From Betaproteobacteria bacterium (GTDB lineage Bacteria > Pseudomonadota > Gammaproteobacteria > Burkholderiales > SG8-41), in contig CANKUB010000017.1 in assembly GCA_947486575.1 (NCBI GenBank), forward strand, positions 1 to 55,691: a stretch of 55,691 nucleotides of DNA, written 5' to 3'. The number at the start of each line of letters is the position of its first letter. Position 1 is the first letter of the stretch. Under the pieces are notes generated by a model. That model was given only the letters and a program-made list of their open reading frames with translations, was not told the origin of the DNA and did no database searches. Made by a program: the position numbers and the translations under genes. Shown here in pieces: positions 18,101 to 25,938 of the stretch.

Positions 18101-19264
18101 CTCAACGTGCAAACTTTTGGTGCGACGGGTGAACGCGCCGCGCAAATTGCGGAGGCGGGCGCGTTCACCCTGCTGGTGTGCTCGTACACCCTGATGCAGC
18201 AGGAAATCGAATTGTTCGCCGCGCGCGAATGGCGCACCGTGGTGCTTGATGAAGCGCAGGCGGTCAAAAACTTTGCCACCAAGCGCGCGCAGGCGGTGTT
18301 TTCGCTCAAGGCTGGATTCCGTATTGCCACCACCGGCACGCCAGTGGAAAACCGTCTCGATGAATTGTGGACGCTATTCCGCTTTTTGAATCCGGGTCTA
18401 TTGGGATCGCGCGAGCGCTTTAACGAGCGCTATGCCGCACCCATTGAGCGTTCACGTGACGGCAAGGCGCGGCAGCGCTTGCGGCGGCTCACGCGGCCCT
18501 TTGTCATGCGCCGCCTGAAAAGCGAAGTGCTGACCGAACTGCCGCCGCGCACTGAAATCATCATTCGTGTGGAGCCGGAAGCGCAGGAGCGCGCATTTTA
18601 CGAAGCACTGCGGCGCGATGCGCTAACCACCATTGAAGGCGGCGCACAACCGCTCGCGCAGCGCCGCTTTCAAGTGTTGGCGCAACTGATGCGGCTGCGG
18701 CGAGCCTGCTGCGATCCGCGTCTGGCGGTGCCGGATGCGGCGATCACCGGCGCAAAACTCGAAGCGTTCGCAGGCATCGTCGAAGAACTCGTTGCCAACA
18801 AACACAAGGCGCTGGTGTTCAGCCAATTTGTGGATTACCTGCACCTGTTACGCGGCGAACTGGATCGCATGAAAGTGCCGTATCAATACTTGGATGGCTC
18901 AACCCCCGCGCCGGAACGCGCACGCGCCGTGGCAGCGTTTCAAAAAGGCGAAGGCGAAATATTTTTGATCAGTCTGCGCGCCGGTGGATTCGGTTTGAAT
19001 CTCACCGCGGCGGACTACGTAATCATCGCCGACCCGTGGTGGAACCCGGCCGTGGAAGATCAAGCCGCAGCCCGCGCGCATCGCATGGGGCAAGAGCGTC
19101 CGGTCACGGTATACCGGCTGGTGATTAAAGGCTCGGTCGAAGAACGCATCATGGCCATGCACAAGGACAAACGTGCGCTGGCTGAGGCCTTGTTCGAAGG
19201 CGAGGCGTTTGGCGCTGCGGTGTCGGTGGATGAGTTGGTGCGGTTGATGCGGGAAGAGGCGTGA
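15131..19264 (+). CDS. SNF2-family DNA-dependent ATPase/helicase with very long N-terminal region
   Basis: A 1377-residue protein. The last ~470 residues form a complete two-lobe SNF2 motor: Walker A DDMGLGKT with Lys951, DEAQ box at 1040-1043, TTGTPVENRLDELW (motif III), then the second lobe with VFSQFVDYLHLL, SLRAGGFGLNLTAADYV and DQAAARAHRMGQ (motif VI). The first ~900 residues are not obviously related to known domains; they are rich in Ala and Arg, helical in the first half (repeat-like around residues 250-450), then beta-rich. Bacterial SNF2 proteins include RapA-like RNA-polymerase recyclers and defence ATPases. No nuclease or methyltransferase is nearby, so the role is open. ATG 15131 is chosen after AGGA; a TTG at 15098 abuts the receptor stop. 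Confidence 0.9.
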   Translation: MKDLFEADAAAPAPGAQSVPGTSAEYTTLVQLLAAIGVPLGKTRVLEAARLTGLRGAGGRSYNADMVTAELQQAMKCGWVKQVTAGYVCDTAHGQAAFRMAALTGQVKTWQPAIWKILQVPVNMASWDYTYLDGNALSIMRVAACSGFAGKALEALNGYLRHYDPTHLFFRAMCQPFDAALLERVAPAERDHFVERSLMWMFYTPNDSASQLVQWAWQRCTDADVAIGLRYRTCEHLLWQSRIDEALTLIAGDESGNAIAMRAAAAAMRREPGALEHYARAFDALRKVTSKKVDLLPLSSAWLHAAALIVQNEPKALEQARRFCRAEARAIGRQHDWAWIRLQEVAEVRLGDREPESIHLALEHVHGLAGLIALETAAWLKKRASGAPLAHAKRCAQEFVRAGYTWAARECEAAIAILGGHTPGAEFAGTLATAFANEQTWRRALAAINALSDAKRVDAEDTRLVWIISMTRDTVDNIDAWEQKRGPRGWNKGKRATYARLSKTDTLTPRDAQVCGALDRISSVSYHVDTGRALPALVGHPLVFFDDDLATPVELILSDPELTVTRSKQGLRVSLNPDLRAVFARRDYNPFVHIDESRKTERTLLVRDTPTRARVVRLTAAHKRVAELVGESLLVPDEGAEELSRAIESAARFFQVHSAVASALPEVAADASLRAELAPAGDGLRLRLAVQPFSNAGPRYAPGVGGARVIAEVAGERRAALRDLRAEQASATGVLDALPMLDSDTQDFEWHIDEPQDCLQLVETLQGMEQQDGAVRIEWPSGVKFKVTRAYGAADFKLNCSSSGGWFVASGGLQLDEGTVVDMARLIEFARQSGGRFVPLGEGGFVALTEDLRRRIDEFASLVEPSPDGLRVHALAAGAMEEIAEGTNWTSDKAWAARMKKVREAETLEPEVPSTLAAELREYQFEGYQWLARLAHWGAGACLADDMGLGKTVQTLALLLRRAPDGAALVVAPTSVCALWVDEVRRFAPTLNVQTFGATGERAAQIAEAGAFTLLVCSYTLMQQEIELFAAREWRTVVLDEAQAVKNFATKRAQAVFSLKAGFRIATTGTPVENRLDELWTLFRFLNPGLLGSRERFNERYAAPIERSRDGKARQRLRRLTRPFVMRRLKSEVLTELPPRTEIIIRVEPEAQERAFYEALRRDALTTIEGGAQPLAQRRFQVLAQLMRLRRACCDPRLAVPDAAITGAKLEAFAGIVEELVANKHKALVFSQFVDYLHLLRGELDRMKVPYQYLDGSTPAPERARAVAAFQKGEGEIFLISLRAGGFGLNLTAADYVIIADPWWNPAVEDQAAARAHRMGQERPVTVYRLVIKGSVEERIMAMHKDKRALAEALFEGEAFGAAVSVDELVRLMREEA

Positions 19265-19471
19265 GGTGACGTATGATGAAGTCAGATGATTAAAAAATAG
19301 TATTTATAATCAAATAGATACCAATGCACACTGATGTGGTGCGATCCCTGTGTAGCGATGCAAACGCCTACAACGCAACGCAAGAATTGCTGTAATCTCA
19401 GACGCAGGCTATTGCAGAAATCGCGCCGTGGCTGGCTTGTACTACTTGAGTGTTAAACCCCAAAGGAAACA
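19265..19471. other. Intergenic region, 207 bp
   Basis: It holds an A+T-rich patch at about 19289-19318 that loosely resembles the dispersed AT-rich element (minus orientation, TATTTGATTATAAATA). Otherwise I see only a likely leader with AAGGAAAC before the 19472 start. Confidence 0.4.
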
Positions 19472-19969
19472 ATGATGAAGAACATAAAATGGTTAGTGTT
19501 GGCGGCGACCCTCGCGTTAACACCCTCGATGGTAAGTGCGCAGGCAGTACTGAGTGAACGGACACTGTCGTATGGCGCCGCGCTGGAGATGGCGAATGCG
19601 GCGATGGAATCGTGCCGCAAGGGCGGCTACCGGGTGACGATTACCGTGCTCAATCGCGCTGGCCGCACCAAGGTTGTATTGCATGATGATGGGGCTGGTC
19701 CGCACACGCTCGAAAATAGCCTGCGTAAAGCGTATACCTCACTGACCTTCCGCGTGCCGTCGGGAGAGTTTGGCAAGCGCATGGCCGCCACGCCGCCGCC
19801 GCATGCAGCCATTTTGCTCGACAAGGTGACTTCGGGTGAGGGCGCGTTGCCGGTGATGTCCAACAAAGAGGTCATCGGTTCGATCGGCATTTCCGGCGCG
19901 CCCGGTGGTCATCTGGACGCAGCCTGCGCGCAAGCGGGTATCGACAAAATTGCAGCGGGGCTTAACTAA
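19472..19969 (+). CDS. Exported GlcG/HbpS family (heme-binding-like) protein
   Basis: A 165-residue protein with a signal peptide (MKNIKWLVLAATLALTPSMVSAQ) followed by one GlcG/HbpS domain: YGAALEMANAAMESCRKGGY, VTITVLNRAGRTKVVLHDDGAG, a Lys-Ala-Tyr-Thr-Ser helix, and a glycine-rich end (IGSIGISGAPGGHLDAACAQAG). Characterised relatives bind heme or degrade it, or act as accessory sensors of oxidative stress; GlcG itself has no firm function. AAGGAAAC before the tandem ATGs supports the start. The gene is convergent with the TauD-type dioxygenase, 43 bp apart. A paralogue is at 29246-29749. Confidence 0.85.
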   Translation: MMKNIKWLVLAATLALTPSMVSAQAVLSERTLSYGAALEMANAAMESCRKGGYRVTITVLNRAGRTKVVLHDDGAGPHTLENSLRKAYTSLTFRVPSGEFGKRMAATPPPHAAILLDKVTSGEGALPVMSNKEVIGSIGISGAPGGHLDAACAQAGIDKIAAGLN

Positions 19970-20012
19970 CCGCGATTGATCGCATGCTGATGCCTGGCGG
20001 CGCAGCCCGGCG

Positions 20013-20852
20013 TCAGTGTGCCGCTGGGCGTTCCTTGATCGACACGCGCCAGTGTATGCGGTCTTCTTCCGGCGGGTAATCGCCGGCCGCCTTGTGATAG
20101 GAACAGCGGTTGTCCCAGATGACGATGTCGCCTTTTTGCCATTGATGATGGTATTCGGCGTCGGGCTGAACCATATAGCCGGTAAGTTCTTCGATCAGCG
20201 CGTCGCTTTCATCGGACGCAAACCCCTCGACATGCAGAATCTTGCCCGGATCAAAGTACAGCGCCTTGCGTCCGGTTTCGGGATGCACGCGTACCAGTGG
20301 ATGCAGCGCGGGTTTTTTGTCGCGATCCTCGGGATTGAGCAGAGCCGTGGCCTTGCGTCTCCCGCCGTAGACGTACGCACCGACGCGCCCGGCAATGCGC
20401 TCTTTAAGACGGTCGGGCAGGGCATCGTAGGCCGCGTACATGCTGGCAAACAAGGTGTTGCCGCCGCGGCTGGGGATAGCCACACCATAAAGTTGCGTGG
20501 CTTTGAAGGGAATGTCGTCGTAGGCGCCGTCGGTGTGCCATCCCGATGCGCCGCGCCCGTAAACTGTCATGTTGAGCTTGCCGTCGGCATCGAATTTGTT
20601 GACGCCCAGCAGCGTAATTTCGGGGCAATCAGGGTGGCGAGTGCTCTTTGATGGATGAGGATCGATGCGCCCGAAGCGCTGGCTGTAGGCGAGAAATTCC
20701 GCCAGTGCCAGATGCTGCCCACGTACCACCAGCACATTGCATTCCAGCCAGGTGCGGTAGAGCGTATCGAAGGTATCGTCGCTCATGGAACGGACATCAA
20801 TGCCCTCAGCGATTGCGCCAACTTGCGGCGTCATACGGCGAATTTCAAGCAT
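20013..20852 (-). CDS. TauD/TfdA-family Fe(II)/2-oxoglutarate dioxygenase
   Basis: A 279-residue cytosolic enzyme with the full facial triad context: GWHTDGAYDD supplies His106 and Asp108, DNRCSYHKAAG the distal His, and HWRVSI the 2-oxoglutarate-binding Arg. These enzymes hydroxylate a substrate while decarboxylating 2-oxoglutarate; family members act on taurine, alkylsulfates and phenoxyacetates. The substrate loop around YVYGGRRKATALLNPED is not diagnostic. ATG 20852 has AGGAG eight bases upstream, deciding against the TTG at 20861. It is divergent from the receptor/mandelate-racemase operon, so it may process the same imported compound (inference). Confidence 0.88.
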   Translation of the reverse strand: MLEIRRMTPQVGAIAEGIDVRSMSDDTFDTLYRTWLECNVLVVRGQHLALAEFLAYSQRFGRIDPHPSKSTRHPDCPEITLLGVNKFDADGKLNMTVYGRGASGWHTDGAYDDIPFKATQLYGVAIPSRGGNTLFASMYAAYDALPDRLKERIAGRVGAYVYGGRRKATALLNPEDRDKKPALHPLVRVHPETGRKALYFDPGKILHVEGFASDESDALIEELTGYMVQPDAEYHHQWQKGDIVIWDNRCSYHKAAGDYPPEEDRIHWRVSIKERPAAH

Positions 20853-21010
20853 GGCGAACACTCCTTGTGGCGAATTTGCAGCTTCGGTGAAATGTTACCA
20901 CCAGCCGGTTGCGCGGGACACGCTGCATTTAATTTGCGATATAGTGGTCGCTCGTGAACGAAGTTTCTATGAGTTCCAACCTGGTTCCAAACCCCGAGCG
21001 AAATCACCCA

Positions 21011-22036
21011 ATGATTTTCAGAAAAAAATGCCTGTTGCGGTGTGTGCGGCTTTCCCGGCTGTGTGGTCTGCCGCTGAAATCGACCGTAGCCGCAGCCTTG
21101 TTGCTGTGCGGCGCTGCGGTTCAGGCGCAGACAACACAAATAACCCGTCCCATTCGATTGATCGTACCGTATGTGCCCGGCGGTCTGACTGACACACTTT
21201 CACGCATTGTGGCCCCGTACATTGCCGAGGAGTTCGGGCAGCAGGTTGTCATCGACAATCGCGGCGGCGGCAACAGCACCATCGGCACTAATCTCATGGC
21301 GCGTGCTACGCCGGATGGCCACACCATCGGCATGATCGATGCGGCGTTTCTGATCAACCCCAGCCTGTTGAGCAAGGTGCCCTATGAAACGCCCAAAGAG
21401 TTCACCCCTATCGGATTGATTGCGATAGCGCCGCTGGTATTGGTGGTGCATCCCGGCGTGCCGGCGAAAAGCGTTAAGGAATTGGTGGCGCTGGCCAAAA
21501 CGCAACCAGGCAAGCTGGTATATGGTTCGGCGGGCAACGGTTCAGCGGTGCATCTGGCCGGTGAGCAACTGCGCAGTGCGGCGGCCATTAACATTTTGCA
21601 CGTGCCATACAAAGGTACCGGTCAGGCCATGAGTGACATTATCGGCGGGCAATTGAACATGATGTTTATGGTGCAGGGCACAGCCAGGCCGCACGTGGCG
21701 GGTGGCCGTTTGCGCGCGATGGCGCACACCGCTAAAAAGCGCTCGCGTGCGATGCCCGAGGTGGTTACATTCACCGAAGCAGGTTTCCCCGCAGTCGAAG
21801 CAGCAACCATCAATGGGTTGATTGGCCCGGCAGGCTTGCCAAAAGATTTCGTGCAGCGGGTGAACACGGTGGTCGCACGTGCGATGAACACCCGCGAGCA
21901 ACAAGACAAGCTGCTGGATTTTGGCGCCGATGTCACCACCAACACTCCGGAACAATTTTCGGAGTGGATACGCGCCGAAATGGGCAAGTGGGTCAAGGCG
22001 GTGAAGGACTCTGGCGCGAAAGTGGATAACAACTGA
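21011..22036 (+). CDS. Bug/TctC-family periplasmic solute receptor
   Basis: A 341-residue receptor with a long leader (MIFRKKCLLRCVRLSRLCG, then a hydrophobic ALLLCGAAVQAQ stretch). Core motifs are LIVPYVPGGLTDTLSRI, VVIDNRGGGNSTIGTN (Gly-Gly replaces the usual Pro-Gly), TPDGHTIG, INILHVPYKGTGQAMSDIIGG and VNGLIGPAG-like text near the end. LTD and HTIG depart from the common STD and YTLL. ATG 21011 is chosen over GTG 20954, which would add 19 residues of no signal character. Its TGA overlaps the next ATG (TGATG at 22034-22038), so it is translationally coupled to the enolase-superfamily enzyme. Confidence 0.93.
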   Translation: MIFRKKCLLRCVRLSRLCGLPLKSTVAAALLLCGAAVQAQTTQITRPIRLIVPYVPGGLTDTLSRIVAPYIAEEFGQQVVIDNRGGGNSTIGTNLMARATPDGHTIGMIDAAFLINPSLLSKVPYETPKEFTPIGLIAIAPLVLVVHPGVPAKSVKELVALAKTQPGKLVYGSAGNGSAVHLAGEQLRSAAAINILHVPYKGTGQAMSDIIGGQLNMMFMVQGTARPHVAGGRLRAMAHTAKKRSRAMPEVVTFTEAGFPAVEAATINGLIGPAGLPKDFVQRVNTVVARAMNTREQQDKLLDFGADVTTNTPEQFSEWIRAEMGKWVKAVKDSGAKVDNN

Positions 22037-23127
22037 TGACCATACGTTCTATTACCCCTATCGCGCTCGATCTGCCGTTTGAAGTCGGTGGGCCCAAATC
22101 GCAGTTCGCCGGACGCCCGCGGCAGATGGCCATGCTGCTGGTGCGCGTAGAGACGGACGACGGTATCGTCGGTTGGGGCGAGGCCTTTGGTTATGCCGTG
22201 TGGCCCGCCACGCGCGTTGCACTGGAAAAGCTGGTGGTACCGATGGCCCTGGGCAAAAACGAGGATGACATCTCAGGCGTCATGGAAGATTTACAGCGCA
22301 AGCTGCATATTGTGGGACGTACCGGCCCGGTGGTTTACGCGTTGTCGGGTCTGGACATTGCGTTGTGGGATATTGCAGGCAAGAAGGCGGGCAAACCAGT
22401 GTCTGCTTTGCTGGGTGGCGCGCGCCGCACGCAGGTGCCCGCGTATGCAAGCCTTGTACGTTACGGTGATGCGGCATTGGTCGCGCGCAACGCCAAGGCT
22501 GCTGCTGTGCGCGGCTTCAAGGCCATCAAGCTGCATGAAATCACGGTAACGGAAGTGAAGGCGGCGCGCGACGCTGTTGGCGCTGACATCAAAATCATGA
22601 TGGACACCAATTGTCCATGGACTGTTGACGAAGCGCTGGCGGTGGCCAAACAGGTCAAACCTTATGATCTGCTGTGGCTGGAAGAGCCAGTCTATCCACC
22701 GGAAGATTTCAAGGGGCTCGCGCGGGTACGTCGTGAGGGCGGCATTGCCGTTTCCGCCGGTGAAAACGCCATGAGTCCGATGGATTTCCGCGCCATGTTT
22801 GAAGCAGGCGCCGTCGATTACGCGCAGCCGAGCGTCACCAAAATCGGTGGCATCAGCGAGATGATGCGCATCTACAAATTGGCGCTGGAGCATGGTGTAA
22901 CGCTGGTGCCGCACTCACCCTACTTCGGCCCCGGCTTGCTCGCGAGCATCCATATGGCCGCAACATTCGAGCGCGAAACGATGGTGGAGTATTCCTTTGT
23001 GGAACTTGGCGCCAGTCCGATGGGCGATGCGATTGCAGTGACCGATGGCCGCATGACAGTACCGACCGGGCCGGGTTTGGGGTGCGACCCGGCGGCGGAC
23101 ATCGTTGCGCGGTACAGTGTGGCGTGA
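22036..23127 (+). CDS. Mandelate racemase/muconate lactonizing enzyme family protein
   Basis: A 363-residue enolase-superfamily enzyme. The N-terminal capping domain (to ~125, VRVETDDGIVGWGEAFGY) is followed by the TIM barrel with metal ligands Asp (MMDTNCPW), Glu (LWLEEPVYP) and Glu (SAGENAMS), and a late His (LVPHSPYFGPG). The second-strand base motif, usually KxK, reads K-L-H (FKAIKLHE), which departs from mandelate racemase and muconate enzymes and argues for an acid-sugar dehydratase-like or novel activity. It abstracts a proton alpha to a carboxylate. Coupling to the receptor suggests it is the first enzyme acting on that receptor's ligand (inference). Confidence 0.9.
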   Translation: MTIRSITPIALDLPFEVGGPKSQFAGRPRQMAMLLVRVETDDGIVGWGEAFGYAVWPATRVALEKLVVPMALGKNEDDISGVMEDLQRKLHIVGRTGPVVYALSGLDIALWDIAGKKAGKPVSALLGGARRTQVPAYASLVRYGDAALVARNAKAAAVRGFKAIKLHEITVTEVKAARDAVGADIKIMMDTNCPWTVDEALAVAKQVKPYDLLWLEEPVYPPEDFKGLARVRREGGIAVSAGENAMSPMDFRAMFEAGAVDYAQPSVTKIGGISEMMRIYKLALEHGVTLVPHSPYFGPGLLASIHMAATFERETMVEYSFVELGASPMGDAIAVTDGRMTVPTGPGLGCDPAADIVARYSVA

Positions 23128-23135
23128 CTAAATAA

Positions 23136-23166
23136 TAACCTATTGTTTTTATTGATAAATTTTATC
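23136..23166 (+). repeat. AT-rich dispersed element, copy 4
   Basis: It begins TAACCTATTGTTTTTATTGA and fills nearly the whole 34-bp gap between two convergent genes. Its tail contains the stop codon of the minus-strand gene (23162-23164), so it cannot be serving as an upstream promoter here. Confidence 0.7.
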
Positions 23167-24145
23167 GATATACAGCTTGTATCAGCGCGCGCAGATAGCC
23201 AATTACAAACGCCTGATTTGCGACTGCCGCGCCCGGGAACATCGGTGAGTGATCGAGTGAAAACGGGCCGTTGAAACCCGCGTCACGATACGCCTGCATG
23301 GCGCGAAACATGTCCACGTCGCCATTATCGACGAACGTTTCTTGAAACGTGGGAAACGCGCCGCGCACATTGCGAAAATGCACCATAACGATTTTGCCGA
23401 GCCCACCCATGTCGCGTATGGCATCGTAAACGTTCGCGCCCTGCATCTCTTTTACGCAGCCCTGACAAAACAGCATGCCGTTCGAGCGCGACGGCACGCT
23501 GTCAAAAATTTTGCGGTACTGATCGAGGCTGGACGCAATATGCGCCGCACCTGCCAGTGCGGGAATGCCATGCGGCACCGGCGGATCATCCGGGTGCAGC
23601 GCCATGCGCACGTTGGCTTTTTCGGCGACCGGAATCATCGCGTGCAGAAAATAATTGAGGTTGTCGCGCACCTGCTGTTCCGACACCGGCGGGTTGACCG
23701 GCGGCGCGGGGTTTTTTAAGTAGGCATCGTAATCAAACGAAATGTAAGTTGATGTGCCGCGCCCCTGCGTCGGCGCGGAGCGCAGCAGCTTTGACAGCAG
23801 CAGCTTGAAGTTGTAGGCGAGTATGGGGATTTCCGTCGCGCCCATTGCCTGCACCGCGTTTTGCAACCAGGCAATTTTGGCGTCGCGCCCGGCGGTGCCG
23901 CGCTTCACTTCACCAAAGCCGCTGGTGGCCAGCACCGTGCGCAGTTCAAGGCCGTGCGCGGCCACCGTGGTTTTGGCCTGTTTGAAAAACGCCCTGGCGG
24001 AATCGACCGTCGAACAATCAATCGCCGCATTCACGCCCGGCGCATCCGGCAGATCCAGTGCCACGCAATCCACGCCCAGAGTTTTGAGAAACGCGAGGTT
24101 CTTTTCTACATCGGCATCCCACACGATTTTGTCTTGTATCAGCAT
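23162..24145 (-). CDS. Mannonate dehydratase (UxuA)-like/TIM-barrel sugar acid enzyme
   Basis: A 327-residue cytosolic TIM-barrel protein resembling the UxuA mannonate dehydratase group within the xylose isomerase-like superfamily: MALHPDDPPVPHGIP carries the metal-binding His/Asp, MLFCQGCVKEMQ a Cys-containing strand, VHFRNVRGAFPTFQETFVDN the late His and the active-site loop, and SLDHSPMFPG the last strand. True UxuA converts D-mannonate to 2-keto-3-deoxygluconate; this one is shorter than enteric UxuA, so the substrate may be another sugar acid. It starts 13 bp after the receptor gene frame ends on the same strand and is probably co-transcribed with it. Confidence 0.75.
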   Translation of the reverse strand: MLIQDKIVWDADVEKNLAFLKTLGVDCVALDLPDAPGVNAAIDCSTVDSARAFFKQAKTTVAAHGLELRTVLATSGFGEVKRGTAGRDAKIAWLQNAVQAMGATEIPILAYNFKLLLSKLLRSAPTQGRGTSTYISFDYDAYLKNPAPPVNPPVSEQQVRDNLNYFLHAMIPVAEKANVRMALHPDDPPVPHGIPALAGAAHIASSLDQYRKIFDSVPSRSNGMLFCQGCVKEMQGANVYDAIRDMGGLGKIVMVHFRNVRGAFPTFQETFVDNGDVDMFRAMQAYRDAGFNGPFSLDHSPMFPGAAVANQAFVIGYLRALIQAVYR

Positions 24146-24158
24146 GATGGTCCCTTGA

Positions 24159-25202
24159 TTATTCGCCTTTTACACCGGCGGCAATGACGACTTTTTTCCA
24201 TTTCACAATTTCGTCGCGTATATATGAGGTCGTCTGTTCTGGCGTCATCGGCGCGGCTTCCGTGCTTTGATTGGCTAGCGCTGTGATGGTGTCTTGCGCG
24301 CGCGCGCTTTGATTGATCGCCGTGTTAAGCCGGGTGATAACGCCGCGCGGCACGCCCGTGGGCACGGCAAGCGCCGTGAACGAAACCGATTCAAACCCCG
24401 GCAGGCCCGATTCGGCAATGGTGGGTATGTCAGGCAGTGCCGTGCTGCGCGCCAGACTCGAAATGCCCAGCGCACGTATGCGGCCCGATCTCACATGCGG
24501 CAGCAGCGCGGGCGCAGAACCAAACATGGTTTCAACCTGCCCGCCGATCAAATCGGGCACGGCGGTTGACGTGCCCTTGTACGGCACATGCAGCATGCTG
24601 ATGCCCGTTTGCATCTTGAGCAACTCCATCGTCAGATGCAGTCCGCCGCCGATGCCGGTGGACGCGTAAATCATTTTGCCCGCACGCGCCCTGGCAAGCG
24701 CCACCAATTCCTGCACCGACTTAACCGGCACCGAAACATTGACCACCAGCAGGTAAGCCGCAAGGCCCAGCATGCCGGTGGATTGAAAATCGCGCGCAAG
24801 TTCAAACGGCAGGCTCTTGTACAGCGGCTGGCTGGCCACGATGGAGGTATTCAGCAGCAACAACGTGTACCCGTCGGGTGCAGCGCGTGCAACGATCTCT
24901 GCCGCGATATTGCCCGATGCCCCCGCGCGATTGTCTACGATGAATGGCTTGCCCAGCGCATCGGCGAGCCTGGGCGCATAAATGCGCCCGATGATGTCGG
25001 CGCTGGAGCCGGGCGGATAGGGCGAAATTACGCGGACGGGTTTGATGGGGTAGGGTTGTGCTGATCCCTTCGACAAGCTCAGGGCAGGCCCAGTCGAAGC
25101 GGTTTGCGCGTAAATGCTCGCCGGAATCAAGGCAAGCGTTAACGCCAGAAACAACTGGTGCGGGCGATTGGAGACGTGTGAATCGATAAGTTGCATCGGC
25201 AT
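24159..25202 (-). CDS. Bug/TctC-family receptor with repeat-derived insert after the signal peptide
   Basis: A 347-residue receptor, leader HQLFLALTLALIPASIYAQ. After cleavage an abnormal run TASTGPALSLSKGSAQ precedes the family start YPIKPVRVISPYPPGSSADI. PALSLSKG is the translation of a dispersed 23-bp repeat on the opposite strand (25066-25088). Other motifs: FIVDNRAGASGNIAAE, APDGYTLLLL, ISMLHVPYKGTSTAVPDLIGG. It sits directly downstream of the attC-like site. ATG 25202 is a choice among 25217, 25202 and 25196, none with a good ribosome site. It is probably first in an operon with the UxuA-like gene. Confidence 0.9.
   Translation of the reverse strand: MPMQLIDSHVSNRPHQLFLALTLALIPASIYAQTASTGPALSLSKGSAQPYPIKPVRVISPYPPGSSADIIGRIYAPRLADALGKPFIVDNRAGASGNIAAEIVARAAPDGYTLLLLNTSIVASQPLYKSLPFELARDFQSTGMLGLAAYLLVVNVSVPVKSVQELVALARARAGKMIYASTGIGGGLHLTMELLKMQTGISMLHVPYKGTSTAVPDLIGGQVETMFGSAPALLPHVRSGRIRALGISSLARSTALPDIPTIAESGLPGFESVSFTALAVPTGVPRGVITRLNTAINQSARAQDTITALANQSTEAAPMTPEQTTSYIRDEIVKWKKVVIAAGVKGE
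25066..25088 (+). repeat. CTTCGACARGCTCAGG repeat, copy 1 (in coding region)
   Basis: A 23-bp sequence around CTTCGACAAGCTCAGG. It differs from the copy at 53683 at one position. Relative to the receptor gene it is in reverse orientation and encodes PALSLSKG at the signal-peptide/mature junction. Confidence 0.85.
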
Positions 25203-25250
25203 GGTTGTTTCGCGCATTTTATGTGAGGCGCAACAGGGTTGCACTCGTTC

Positions 25251-25328
25251 GCTCAACGTCTCGGTTGAAGCGCGCGCTTACCGGCGCGCAGCGCCATTTT
25301 AGCGTCGCCTTCGAACCGATGGTTAGGC
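25251..25328 (-). other. attC: Integron attC-like recombination site
   Basis: Read on the minus strand, this 78-bp site has every part of an attC in the right order and spacing: R'' GCCTAAC (25328-25322), 5-base spacer, L'' GTTCGAAG (25316-25309), variable loop, L' CTTCAAC (25270-25264), 6-base spacer, R' GTTGAGC (25257-25251). L'' and L' pair except for one extra base, which on the + (bottom) strand is a G, as expected for the extrahelical base integrases recognise. It begins 7 bp after the stop of the small membrane protein gene, as in a cassette. No integrase gene is in the window. Confidence 0.8.
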
Positions 25329-25708
25329 AGCATGGTCAAGGAGCTTGAATGTGTTTGATCCACAATGGCGCTAGATAACCCAGAATCAAACCTGCCAAAA
25401 TCGCAAGCATGTATCCCTCTATGGGCGAGTCCATCGCGGCGGCCAGCAACAGGCACCCAATGGTAGCGAAGGACATTTGCCAAAGGGCTGGATACCGAAA
25501 GACTTTTGGCTCAATTTCTGGTGCGCCAATTGCTCCCAAGATTGCGCCCGCGGCCGCCAGGAAACTTACGCTCGCCACGCTGTAGCCAAAGCGCATTCCA
25601 CCGAAGAATACGAATACCGCAGCAAGAAATACACTGAATCCACAAATTGCCCACGCCTTTCGCATGTGTGTTGTTGCCTAGTTTTATACAGCAAAAACGC
25701 CGCATAAC
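25257..25708 (-). mobile_element. Probable integron gene cassette (lone, no integrase in window)
   Basis: One short gene (25336-25665) plus its 3' attC make a unit of roughly 450 bp, a normal cassette size. The 5' boundary is tentative: GTTATGC on the minus strand at 25708-25702 could be the upstream recombination point, but no second attC is seen beyond it. Confidence 0.55.
25336..25665 (-). CDS. Small four-helix membrane protein, cassette-borne, unknown function
   Basis: A 109-residue hydrophobic protein with four predicted membrane helices: GFSVFLAAVFVFFGG, SFLAAAGAILGAIGA, MSFATIGCLLLAAAM and YMLAILAGLILGYLAPLW, joined by short loops. I do not recognise the family. The start MRKAWAICG is the first ATG after a plausible cassette boundary; no clear ribosome site is seen. 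The gene is followed within 7 bp by an attC-like site, and its base composition is lower in GC than that of its neighbours, both consistent with acquisition as a gene cassette. Short membrane proteins of unknown role are common cassette cargo. Confidence 0.65.
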   Translation of the reverse strand: MRKAWAICGFSVFLAAVFVFFGGMRFGYSVASVSFLAAAGAILGAIGAPEIEPKVFRYPALWQMSFATIGCLLLAAAMDSPIEGYMLAILAGLILGYLAPLWIKHIQAP

Positions 25709-25938
25709 ATCGCGGCACGATGAATAACATTGCAAGCTATACCCATAAATTACCGTTTATAAACATATAGTTATAAATAGCTGTGGCGAATTCAACACGG
25801 CTAAAATTGGCGTGAAAAGCGACGCCCTTGATAAGGGTAACTACAGATGAAACGACCTGCAATACTGCCGCAATCACGATTCCCGGAAATGCTTACGTTT
25901 ATTACGGACTGCGGATTCTGCTTGGTTTCGAGCGACGT
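25709..25938. other. Intergenic region with A+T palindrome
   Basis: This spacer holds a perfect A+T inverted repeat, TTTATAA (25756-25762) and TTATAAA (25771-25777), around 8 bases. A short open frame starting at 25847 shows no family resemblance and no good ribosome site, so I do not call it. Otherwise nothing is evident. Confidence 0.5.
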
